From Lineus longissimus (Eukaryota > Nemertea > Pilidiophora > Heteronemertea > Lineidae): DNA of 64,000 bases. Shown here piece by piece: positions 12,720-24,500 of the stretch; the first letter of the stretch is position 1, and each line of letters begins with the position of its first letter. The translations under genes were made by a program, and so were the position numbers. Below the pieces are notes generated by a model that did no database searches, was not told where the DNA came from, and saw nothing but the letters and a program-made list of their open reading frames with translations. The stretch spans positions 10,234,001-10,298,000 of the forward strand of contig NC_088320.1 of the NCBI RefSeq assembly GCF_910592395.1, given 5' to 3'.

Positions 12720-13312
12720 TGCAATTGGAAATCTTTCTCCCTACATGATATATCCTCTGACACCGAATTTCGATCCAATCTGATTCTCGACTTAGCCACC
12801 ATGGGACCAAAACAAAAAACCGTAAAAAGTGCAATATCGCGCTTAACAGTGACTTATTTTCAATGATATTTTTATAATTTAGTAGGTACTCAGAGAGCAA
12901 GGGCACATCACATTTCCTACGGGTTTTTGATTTGACCTAATTTTCAAGGTCACAGAGGTCAAATGGTGTGAATTGGCCGTTTGAGTGTAACTATACACCT
13001 TTCCAGAAATGGGGCGCTGAGTGTCCGAAATAGTGATGTCATAAGGGGAAACTAGACCTTATGGTGGAGGGACAAAGGAGATAGTCATGGTTGACCAACA
13101 CACTTGAATGCCTTTGATGATGGACAAGGGGGAAAAAGTTAGTTCCAATGCAAGCCACCAATTTCAGGAAGCATGTATAAGACACATTTCTTAACCGCTA
13201 AAGCTATGAACTTGAAGTTTGGTACACCTGATTCCCTATGTCATGTTACCTCTGACACCAAATTTCGGTCCGATCTGATTCTTGACTTTCAAATATTGCC
13301 GTGCGGCCATCT
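12720..13312. repeat. Satellite B unit plus ~190-bp repeat, copy 3
   Basis: A diverged satellite B unit leads into the 190-bp repeat (12994-13182) and on to about 13312. The join and its right part match 4470-4838 closely, so the composite was copied as one block. It abuts the duplicated block starting at 13304. Confidence 0.85.
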
Positions 13313-14208
13313 TGAAAATGAAACAAAGTGGGATTGCAACCAAATTTCATGTGATTGTATATCTAAGTACTCTCTACAACATCCCTGATTTTCAGTCAAA
13401 TCCATCTACCAATATGGCCGCCAGGCGGCCATCATGAAAATTAAACAAAGTCCTGTTACTCCGAAACTAATGATCGGATTGCAACTAAACTTTATGTGAT
13501 TATGTATCTATGTACTCTTATAAATATCCCTAATGTTCAGTCAAATCCCATGACAAATATGGCCGCCAGGCCTGCATCGTGAAAATCCAACAAAGTCATA
13601 CTCCTAAACTGTTGAACAGATGTCAACCAATTTCCATGTGACATGTACACTCTTCAATAACCTGAAATTCAGTCAATTTTATAACCAAAATGTTATACTT
13701 AGATGGTACCGGTATTTTTCTTTTTGCCATTGAGCCGAGAAGAATAATATTATCCAATACGTGTGACATATACGAAGAAATAATGAAGAGAACGGCTGGA
13801 TGGTTCCTATAAACGTTGTTATGAAAAAATATAAAATGATACAAAATTGAGAACACTCTCAAATCCAATAACACCTTGTCACATGTCACTTCCGTTCTAT
13901 AGTAATAAAAGAAATTACTACCTGGAGTCACATAATGAGGCCTAGCAACAAGTACCTTGACCAAGAAACTCATTGCGAACTATTCCCATATTTTAATTCA
14001 AGACTGTCAGGTGCTGCCACCAACACTACGGTGGACAAACTACAAAATCAGGGAAATCTAACATTTTCACTCTCTGTCATGAAAAGACCAATAGTTCCCA
14101 ATCAAATACCTAGGTCAAACCAAGATTGAGTACAACAGTTCAGCTACCAGCAATGGCATTTAAAATATAATGGGAACTCACCAATATTGCAAATAGAGAC
14201 TTCGCCCT
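13304..14208. repeat. ~0.9-kb duplicated block, copy 1
   Basis: It matches 20310-21225 in direct orientation over its full length with scattered substitutions and small indels. It contains GGCGGCCATCTTGAAAAT-type motifs recurring every ~100-120 bp in its first third. The frames inside are short and not shared intact between the copies, so no gene is called. Confidence 0.9.
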
Positions 14209-14568
14209 GAACATAATCACATACATGGATATTCCTACACACACATCAGCGAGGCGACACAGAGAGAATCGCGACGTCACTGAGAAAGATTTAAAGCGAA
14301 TATTAGTGCGTTTCACAACAATATGGGAATAAAAACTGGTGAAACTAACCAGAAACTGTTCTCCCCATATCCACTGCAAATGACATGCATTACATTACCC
14401 GAGGTGGGCACATGGTCCCTGGACAATTTCATTCATATGTATGTATATGAATGACCCTAAAATCTAGGTCGAGTTCAATTTTAGGTGCGCTGTGATTCTT
14501 AGTTTGCCGACTAGGTGACTTTTTCTGAAAAACTTAAAACTGGTCTAGCTCCCATATCCTTTCAGACA

Positions 14569-15118
14569 GGAATTCTCCATTTGAGACTTAGGATTTCAAT
14601 GCGGTTTTATTGATTTTCAAGTGTTTTGGACTTATTTCCACAGAAATAGGTAGGTGCAGCTACTAAAGGTACATCATTTATGATACAAGTTATTTTTTTT
14701 TTTACCGAATTTCAAAACATCTCCCCCCGAATTCCTACTGCCAAGCAGGCACAGTGCCCTGGGCGCTATCGTTTAATATTCTGGGGTTTTCCGACTGCTG
14801 CTTACGATATTGGCCTTCACACTCGTTCCTAGAGACCTGCAATGCATGCCGTCCTGTAGAACAACCATATAGGCAGGGGCCGTGCTACCCTGTTAGCAAA
14901 TTCGTCCAATTCATGATAAGCATTCAAGTTCAAGTTTGCCAATTACGTTCATGACTTTACTTACTATAAATTTCATACTTGGATTTATTTCATTTCAAGA
15001 TACATTTATTTTGAATTATCAAACATTTCTGTGGAAATAAAGAGTACATAAAGTGCCAAAACACTTGAAAATAACATAAAACCGCATTGAAATCCTAAGT
15101 CTCAAATGGAGAATTCTT
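14569..15118. repeat. Inverted repeat, ~85-95-bp arms, ~380-bp spacer
   Basis: The arm at 14569-14652 (GAATTCTCCATTTGAGACTT onward) matches in reverse complement 15020-15118, with one arm carrying a small insertion near the STOP-rich TTATTTCCACAGAAAT end. Nothing coding is seen in the spacer. It is probably a foldback or MITE-type element; no clear target duplication was found. Confidence 0.75.
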
Positions 15119-15250
15119 GACTTGATTGGAAAATAAATATCTTTCATAGGTGTGGTGATTTCAGCCAATAGGACGAAAGTAGGACAAGGTTGAATCATTT
15201 GCATAATTGATGTTATGAATGCAACTGGCACAGCCATCCCATTTGAGATG

Positions 15251-16302
15251 GTAGTTGATAAAGCTTGGAATCAGTGAAACCATGTAACCAGTGATAAACC
15301 TTGGAATAGTCAGTACTAAACCGTGGAATCACTGTGCAAGTACTGCGTAAAATCGGCGCATTTCTTCCACGATTTATACCCTCCCAACTGCCAATCTCGT
15401 CCCAGCTGACTTTATTGATAGCAATTTGCCAGTAGTTCCAGAATCAACCTTTTTGTGGAGGATGACGTCATCATTGAATGCATTGGAAATGTGTTGTTGT
15501 CGTTAAAAAATAAACTTATATTCATGACAGGCCGCCATTTGCAAATATCTAATTATTGCTCTTCGATAAAAGCAAAAGTAAGCTTTTGTGATTGTTTTGT
15601 ATTCCATATACTAAAATAAAACGTTTTTATTAGAAGAATCATTTGTATATATGATGCTCTGATAAAGCTCAGTAGATATGACAAACATGCACACGGGAAT
15701 CACTAAAAAATGTGTCCACTTAGAACTGGTTACATCACGAAAATATCTCTACATCCCTCGATGTGTACATGAATATGTACGAAATCACTCACAGCGAAGG
15801 AATTTATTCACATTTTTCATCTCCAAACCCGGCTAAAACCTTCGGTAATAAACCTTCATCTACGTTTCTACGGATAAGTGCCAGCCGGTACTGCATGATG
15901 TAGTCAATCTTCTCTGTATCACCCTGTATGATCACACCGCTCCGTTGTTCAAATAGACCCCGTGTGGTGGTGTAGTAAGCGGAGCGCTGATTGGTCCATA
16001 TTATGGGTGTGTGGTGGGCGTGTCGTTACGTGCATGCCCACATTTGGGAGATCAGTAATGTACACTGGAGGCGAGGTATGACTGGGTTGTTCTCAAATAT
16101 AGATTATTGAATCGGATATGCGACTGATTTCTAAACTACCGTCAAATTCCGATCTGATCATGTAAAAATAAGCTCCAAATATTGATTCATAACCACCTTA
16201 GGTTCAAATGGCATTATTTCATGTTTTTATGCATTTTTAGGACTGATTCCAAGGTTTATCACTGGTTTCAAGGTTTCACTGGTTCCAAGCTTTATCACCT
16301 AC
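15251..16302. mobile_element. 1.05-kb inverted-repeat element with 11-bp target duplication
   Basis: The ends GTAGTTGATAAAGCTTGGAA and its complement GGTTCCAAGCTTTATCACCTAC form terminal inverted repeats of about 60-70 bp with a few mismatches. Immediately outside, CATTTGAGATG occurs in direct orientation at 15240-15250 and 16303-16313. No transposase frame is present, so it is non-autonomous. Long inverted repeats plus an 8-11-bp duplication fit the Mutator superfamily best; this is inference. Note that the duplication word is close to its own inverse, so alternative end choices were considered. Confidence 0.8.
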
Positions 16303-16753
16303 CATTTGAGATGTTTGGGGAATCCCCATTTCATGCCCATGAGGAGTTGAATACATATACTTGCTATTTTTGATTCACAATTGCGATCCTTATTTTTGCC
16401 TCTTAATTTTGTTCTTCGTCGATTTTCTCCTTGAAATCTATCACTACAGGTCTTATTATTTTACAAAGCCTAGCTAAATTTGTATGCCGTTCTGTGTCCC
16501 CTCAGATTTATTTGGTATAAATCGCTAGCTTTTTGAGAAAAGGTGATTTTTGTGGTCATTCGTCAATTTATTTCATGGATATTTTGGGTGGTGTCCGTTT
16601 ACTCGATAACTGCTTTTAAAATCAAATAAAAGGTTTTTTAAGGTATTTGATATGAATTAAAAATATTACTATTTGTCCAGTGGGATTGTCGTTGGACATT
16701 GACTGTTGAACAGTTATGCAGGAATGACAAAAATATGTCCACATTGTTGAGAG

Positions 16754-16925
16754 TACAGTAGAACCTCCCTTAGTGGACACCTCTGCCAGGCGGACACCTC
16801 TACATTACGGACACGTCCGGCCAGTCCCAATTTTTTCTAAGTCATTTCAAATAACAAAAACCTCTGTACGGCGGACACCTCTCTACTCCGAATTGCGGAC
16901 CTACATTCGGCGAATGAGGTCATCG
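16754..16925. repeat. Single end of a CAGTAGAACC-type DNA element
   Basis: The sequence starts TACAGTAGAACCTCCCTTAG followed by repeated GGACACCTCT words. This start resembles the complete element at 45496-45655 (CAGTAGACCCTCTCC...). No matching opposite end was found here, so it is a fragment. Confidence 0.5.
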
Positions 16926-19446
16926 GGAAGTTTAAACTTCTTTCCTTTATACCTCGGTCCACAGAGGAAATATTGTTTTCAAATCTGGCCGAATATTTTT
17001 AAATAATTTTTCATTTTGACTTGTAATGGAATTAGTTTAGTTTTCACCGCCAGTTGGCGCTACAGGCACATTTGACAGATTTTTGACGATTTAAAAGCCC
17101 GGGTTATGACGTATAGTTGCGCAGTTGTATTCTGCGCATTGAATTGGCCAAGGAACCAGGCTATATTTCAGCATACCCACTGTGACCAGTCTAAAGATGG
17201 AAGATTGATTTTGCAACAAGTAACCAATTTTCTGCTAAAAAGTAGTCAAGTAGGCGATATTATCACTAGTTCCTTTCAGTGGGTAGTCATAAGGTCTTAA
17301 GGGAATACTTTCAGAAATTAGTTCTTGAAAATTTGGCCACAATTCTGTGAAAACGATATCGGAAGTGCACGCTCTGTTTGCGATGTATTTTGAAGTGGAG
17401 AATTCCCACAGTATGTGCAGTGAATCGGCATGATTCTGTTTGCATATTAGTTTTTAGTACTACGATTCTTACATGAGTAAAAAGTAGACGTTTTAAGCAA
17501 CACAATAATGTTACTCCCATAAAAATTGATTCAAAATTGACGGAGCTACGGCATTCTGTTCGGCAATTGGCAGCGCTGATAAAATACATTGCATGCTAAT
17601 ACATGCCAAATGGCACACTTTAAAAAGCGCTCATTGGACAACGTAGGGAATCACCAGTAATGACGTCATCGCTGGTCTAAATCTTCTATATAATAATATT
17701 AGAAGGGGGACGAATAAAGTCACACTTAGAGGCGTTGGATCACCTTGAAATTTTGCATGAATGGTGATGACACCTTACCCTGATGCAACGTCTTGGTTTT
17801 ATTCAAAAATTTACTTCAGAGGAGCAGTAATGAGGGATTTTTAATCGGACACTGTCAATTCTCCTTACCACTCACATAAGCCAAGCCATTGCGGGAAATG
17901 AAATTGTAAACAAACGCATGTGTGCAGTTCAAATGTAAACAAAAATGTATTTTTGGTATTTTTGGTTGCTGGACTTGGGTTTTCCCGCAGTCAGGAGCTG
18001 GGGTCAAATTGGTGGTCTATTGTTTATGGGTGCTGTTTTAGTCCGAGGTAGCCCTTGATTATGAAGGGATTTTCAAATTAAGGTGACCATGGTCTTTTTA
18101 TATGCTCACCACGGCTTTCAATACTTGATGTTTCTGAAGAGGCGTGCGGAACCTGACATGGCCTTACCAAGGAGCTGCTCACGGTGCTGAACATCTAGCT
18201 TGCCTGTCGACTAAGTGCCTTTTTGGCCGAGACATTGCTACATGTAGGAGGAGCACGCATTTTAAAGTTATAGTAGTGATAGTACAGTTGGTTCGAGCCA
18301 TTTAGAAGCCGACGTGTGAAGGTCTATCTGGGTTCTCCTTCTCCGTATAAAAAGGGGAATATTGCTGACTAAGGAACGAGGCATATTGACATTGCCTCAT
18401 CATCTCTATCGGACCAATTGATATACTTTTATATGCACACATACATCACGCCATTGCAGGGTCCGAGTCTGTGGAAAATTGGTTTGATTAATTTGTCTCT
18501 TTGATATTGCTCCTTTATTGCATTAGATTTTCATCGCAATTCAATCTATTGGCTTACTGTATTTAGCGCAATATTACGCCTATTTAGCGCAATATTACGC
18601 CTCGGGAGCAATCATTATTTTCTGACTCTAAAAAATACAATGGAACAAGGGTAGATGTCAGTTATCGTATCATCTCATAGATGGCGCGCCTATTGATCTA
18701 TTATTATATACTAGTAGTAGTACATGGTGTGGTGGCGGTGACCTATTAGCTTGAATATCATGTCTGTTTTGCATTGGGATAATAAAGATTACCTTAAAGA
18801 GACAATATAGGCAGCAAGATAAAGTTACACAAAGTCGCCAAAAGGGTTCTCTCACATCTCACGCTTCTGTAAGGAATATATTAAGTGCTGAATCGGACAT
18901 GGCCCAGCGCCCTTAGTTCGTGACGGGTGCCGGTTGGCTGGTCGGGGAACTAAGTCTACCTACCACCCTGCCATCTTACGACGATTATGAAACCATGGTA
19001 AACACAAACTCACACTCGCGAAAGTCGTCGACCTAACAGTACCCGTACTTCAGTTTTTTGTTATTGGATTAGTAGTGTTAGTATACACCGAAAATATCGG
19101 AGCTACAGGTCCGTCCTCGAACGTTTATCCATGGTAAATCATCATGTGTGGGTAAATGTATTAAACCAAAAAATGAACACTCCCTAAGCGGAAGTAGTTG
19201 ATCTCGTGCCCTATGTCCAATTACGTGCATTTCATTGTGTTTCTCAATAGGCAGAGAAATAGGTACCACATTTTGGGTTTTCCCCCATTCATTGCGCTAA
19301 GCGTAATGATTGCGCTAAATACAGTTAGCCCAATCTATTCAAGATATAGCCAATTTGAACCTGTCTGCGCCAAGGATAGATTGGTTCCCGATTGACTCAC
19401 TAGGGATACGCAGTAGAGCACAATGTCATGAAAAACGACCCTTTGT
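16926..19446. other. Non-genic stretch
   Basis: No coding region or splice pattern is convincing. A 22-bp direct duplication (TATTTAGCGCAATATTACGC) occurs at about 18560-18602. Short frames lack family signatures. Confidence 0.5.
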
Positions 19447-19965
19447 ATTGTAAATTCCAATCACCTGCAGGACAGGTCAATTTCTCTCAATAAAATTAAT
19501 TTTGTTGACTCCTGTAATCTCTACCTTATTAAAAAAAAAAAAACAGTGGTGTTCGTCCCAAACTGGTCATTTCTAATTCTATTTATTTTGAACTCTGTTA
19601 AATCAGGATACCTCTCAATTACAGACAGCATTTTGTATCCTTGTGCTGTACAACCCAGCCTGGACATACCACCCTTGTCCATGGAGAAGTCTCATCCTCT
19701 CTGACACTTCTTTTCTGTAAAGCTACCGATACAACATACTGAACTAGGGATATCTTCCGTTGCCTCCAGTAAAATTTACATACCATGGCTGATTAGTTCA
19801 ATCATATTTCATCCAGCTGGCAGGTCTGCATTGGAAATTTTAGTGGTATAACGTGTTCTCTTGACCTTCAAACAGTAGTATAAAGCCGATATTTACTACT
19901 TTACACCCTCTGTCCTATGTTATTAGGTCATCCAGTTGAGCGCCAGGCCCTTGGGCCTCTTGTTA
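19447..19965 (-). repeat. Dispersed ~0.5-kb repeat D, copy 1
   Basis: On the minus strand the repeat begins AACAAGAGGCCCAAGGGCCT and finishes near CCTGCAGGTGATTGGAATTT. Both ends match 34527-35007 although the middles differ. The AAGAGGCCCAAGGGCCT start is a motif seen in short dispersed repeats of several marine invertebrates (recalled, not searched). Confidence 0.65.
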
Positions 19966-20309
19966 GTGGGTGTAGGCCTAATGCAGTTTTGTAAGGGGAA
20001 GGTTCCTTTCGAAAATCAGCGCGATTCGAAATTCAATATGGCCGCCACGCTCACATCCTCAAAATAGGTTTCTACAATTTTAATTTCCATATGCAAACTA
20101 GCCACTCCACTAAGCCAACTTCACCATTATCTCACCTTCAACCTTAATAGGCTGAGGGGTTATGCTCGCTTTGCGATGCTATTTTTGCCATTTTGAAGTT
20201 AATGGTTGTAGCTAGAGTGATGATAGGTGGCACGTTTCATTTCCATTTGAGCTAGAATGTTCTAAACTTGTGAGGACATACATCGAGGGACCCCTCATTT
20301 CTCTATTCA

Positions 20310-21225
20310 GGCGGCCATCTTGAAAATTAAACAAAGTCAGATTGCAACCAAATTTCATGTGATTGTATATCTAAGTACTCTCTACAACATCCCTGATTTT
20401 CGGGCAAATCCATCTACCAATATGGCCGCCAGGCGGCCATCATGAAAATTAAACAAAGTCCTGTTACTCCGAAACTAATGATCGGATTGCAACTAAACTT
20501 TATGTGATTATGTATCTATGTACTCTTATAAATATCCCTAATGTTCAGTCAAATCCCATGACAAATATGGCCGCCAGGCCGCTAGGCCGCTATCGTGAAA
20601 ATCCAACAAAGTCCTATACTCCTAAACTGTTGAACAGATGTCAACCCAATTTCCAAGTGACATGTACACTCTTCAATAACCTGAAATTCAGTCAACTTTA
20701 TAACCAAAATGCTATACTTAGATGGCACCGGTATTTTTCTTTTTGCCATTGAGCCGAGAAGAATATTATCCAATACGTGTGACATATACGAAGAAATAAT
20801 GAAGAGAACGGCTGGATGGTTCCTATAAACCCTGTTTCTGAAAAAATGTAAAATGATACAAAATTGAGAACACTCTCAAATCCAATAACACCTTGTCACA
20901 TGTCACTTCCGTTCTATAGTAATAAAAGAAATTACTACCTGGAGTCACATAATTAGGCCTAGAAACAAGTACCTTGACCAAGAAACCCATTGCGAACTAT
21001 TCCCATATTTTGATTCAAGACTGTCAGGTGCTGCCACCAACACTACGGTGGACAAACTACAAAATCAGGGAAATCTCACATTTTCACTCTCTGTCATGAA
21101 AAGACCAATAGTTCCCAATCAAATACCTAGATCAAACCAAGATCGAGTACAACAGTTCAGCTACCAGCAATGGCATTTAAAATGTAATGGGAACTCACCA
21201 ATATTGCAAATAGAGACTACGCCCT
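20310..21225. repeat. ~0.9-kb duplicated block, copy 2
   Basis: Direct-orientation partner of 13304-14208. The match ends just after GCAAATAGAGACTACGCCC; beyond it the sequences diverge. Confidence 0.9.
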
Positions 21226-21487
21226 TTTCCCTTGAGTAAAGAATGTGCCGAGATTAACAGATTGTTAAACTAAAGAAGTGGCTTGGACTATCAACAAGTG
21301 CTTTCGGACGCTGGCCAAAGTCAGAGTCACAAAGCCAATAAACCTTATTGGGTCAACAATGACTCCAGTTCTGACATGCATTCACATATTGATTGTGAAA
21401 ATTACTCAAGGCAAACTTATTCTCGAATTTACTGGGTCAGTTTGCCGATCAACAAAAACGATCACAGCCGTGCCTATTCAAATCATT

Positions 21488-21547
21488 CTACTTTTTCTGG
21501 TTGGCCCTGGACTTGACAGGTGGCAGATACACATTGGATTTCTTTTG
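21488..21547 (-). CDS. FAM221A: FAM221A-like exon, terminal coding exon with stop
   Basis: A strong acceptor (CTCTCTTTCTGTTTTTCAG on the minus strand) precedes codons reading QKKSNVYLPPVKSRANQKK and then TAG. It enters in phase 0, matching the donor of the preceding exon. Confidence 0.8.
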   Translation of the reverse strand, partial: QKKSNVYLPPVKSRANQKK

Positions 21548-24500
21548 CTGAAAAACAGAAAGAGAGGAATGAAATTTCATGATAGTTAAGATTGCATTTT
21601 GACACCTGAAAATAAGAACATATTCATTCGACTGAAGAAGCTTTATGAAGCTTGCAGGGAAATGCTTCATACGAGAAACTTTAACAGATTTCATAACTTC
21701 AAAGATACCTCCACTCCTTATAAACCCAGACTCTAACTACAAGTTGACCAACAATAGATTGAAAACTTCTGTGGCACAAGTTGGTCAACTGACCCTTTCC
21801 TGGTAGCGCCTCTCATAGAAATCCATCTCCGACTCCCCGGGTTGACGCATCTTGGACTTGAGCTCCTGCTGCTCTCGGTCAGAAATCCTCAAGCCCTGGG
21901 TCTGCTTGACCATGTCGACCTCCTCGAGGTTAGCACGGAGGAACGGGTGGTCTTCGCTTGTGATTGGCTGATTCAAGAAGGCCTTTGATGGCAGGGCTGA
22001 AAAAGGGATTCGGTCGTTAAATATTGCATTGAAGTTGCCACGTAAATACTGAGTTGAGAGATGAGGGTCAGTCACTCAATGAGAACAAAAGTACTATTGG
22101 CAAAGTTTGTTTCTAATGCATCTCGTGAAGTACTGGTCTAGATCCCAGACAAGCACCGATGTTAATTCTGAACAGTGGTATTGTTCATCGTTCCACTTTC
22201 ACAGTCCTTTGCAATCTGCCAATCTAAAATGTCACTGTTTCCATGTAACTGAAATTATAATTTTCTCTAATTGAAAATATTATCCACTAGTAGCGTACTT
22301 ACCTGTTAGAATTACTTTTGAGTATTATCCCGGCTACCCGGATCCAACGCCGATTCCATTTTTTATACCCCACCATTATCACCTCCTGCGCATGCGTACA
22401 ACGTACTTCCTCTTTATCTGAGGTTGCTATACACAAACCAAAAATCCACAACAGCAGGGAGGAGGGTGGGAACATTCTTACAGGTAAGTACGCTACTAGT
22501 GGATAATATTTTCAATTAGAGAAAATTATAATCCACTGCGTAGCTCCCTTACCTGTTAGAATTACTTTTGAGTAGAAATACTGAAGCTTATTAGGATGGT
22601 GGGAGTCTTGAAAAAAGGAGGTGATAATTAAACACGAGATGTTGAAAGGACAGCCTGGGCAAACCTCGCCCTCTGACCTGTAACATCCCTCATGTAAAAA
22701 GCAGTGAACGTAGAATCTGATTTCCAGTTTGCTGCTTGCATGAGTTCCTCCATTGGTACTCCCTTGGCTAAGGCCCACAAGGTGGCCATTGCCCTTACAT
22801 CATGTGCCTTACAATGTACCCTCTCCCTGAGCGAGGCATTGTCATAAGAAAACTTGTTGGTTTCTACCAGCCAGCGACTGATAGTGTCTCTAGCACAAGG
22901 TTTTACTTTCCCTTTCGCATATGTCAGAAAGAGCTGATTCTGGCCGTCTCTGACACTCTTGGTCCTATCTAGGTAAATTCTAAGTGCCCTGCATGGGCAC
23001 AACCAGGTGTCTTCCTGCACACTGGAGACTGAAGACATTTCAGGTAAAAAGATTGCTTTACTCATGTAGTTGGCGGATTCATTTTTGGCCATGAACCCTG
23101 GGGATGGAATGATTGTCAGCCCTTCCCTTGACCAAGACAAATGGCCTTCGTCGATGGATAATGCATGAAGAGTGCTTCTCTGCCTCGCCGAGGCTGCTGC
23201 TATCAAAAAGGCTGTCTTCCAGGACAGGAATTTCATATCTGCCTTCCCCAGAGGCTCGAAAGGTTCCAAACAAAGTTTCATGAGGACTAGAGGCAAATTC
23301 CAACCCGGGCAAATATGCCTAGACGGAGGTCTGATGTAAATGAAAGACTTAATGATGTCAGAAAGTAGAGGGTACCTACCCACTACTATTCCACCCCAAC
23401 CTGGGTGCACCACTGATATAGCAGCCTTGTAACCCAGAATAGTTCTAACCTGGAGATTCTTAATCTCGAACAAATAAGTAAGGAAAGAGGAGACCTCGGC
23501 TAAAGTGGCCTGCAATGGTCGAATCTCCCTCTCCCTGCACCATTCAAAGAAAATTCGAAGTCTGGCATCGTATGTGTCCCGGGTTGACTTTCTTCGGGCC
23601 TGGGCTGCATGCTCTGCAGCGTTGACAGGTATGCCTTTCTTAACCCAGGCATTCTTGATAATCTCCATGCAACTAGCTTCATGATGGAGGGATCTTTGTG
23701 GAGTTGTTTGTTGTGTGGTTGGTACAGTAGGTCGGGTCTGTCCGGAAATTTCAACGGCGACTCGATCAGGAGATCTAGTACCCCGAGAACCAAGGCTGTC
23801 GGGGCCACCACGGTGCTATGAGGAATACAACACAGTCCTCCTCTTGTATTTTGTTGAGTACCCTCTGTATCAGGGCTACCGGAGGAAAAGCATAACCCAG
23901 GATCCCCCTCCAAGAAATTGACAGGGCATCTACTGCCCATGCCTGAGTGTCTTGAACTGGGAAGACATATACAGGAAGCTGGTGATTTAGACTTGTTGCG
24001 AATAGATCGACATGGGGTCTGTCCCATCTGCTGAATACCAGCTTCAGAATGTCCCCCTTTAGGGTCCACTCTGTGGGGAATGTCCCGTCTCTCCTGGACA
24101 GAGCATCCGGGACTATGTTTTTCACCCCTGCGATGTGTCTGACCTTCAGGGAAATGCCCAGGCGTGCACACCAAAGCAGGACTGACCTCATGAGAAGACA
24201 CAGGTCCTTCGAATCAGTGCCCCCTTCTTTGTTTAGATATGCAGCCACCGTGGTGTTGTCGGTTAGAACAAGTACCATCTTGCCCCCCAGCGATTTTTTG
24301 AATCCCATCAAGGCTAGCTGTACAGCTCTCAATTCTAGCCAGTTTATATGTTTTATTGCCTCTGCCTTGGTCCAAACTCCTGAAAGGCTGCTGCCCTCCT
24401 TGAGTGCTCCCCAACCCTCGAGTGATGCATCTGTTGAAATCGTCACTTGGGTTTTTTGGGGGGTTATACTGACCCCTTTGAATAAATTGGCTTCTACTGT

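Noticed and set aside
22628-23668. Phage or integron integrase from contamination
   Set aside because: It sits between RT-RNase H and a DIRS internal complementary region with matching terminal repeats, inside an intron of an animal gene.
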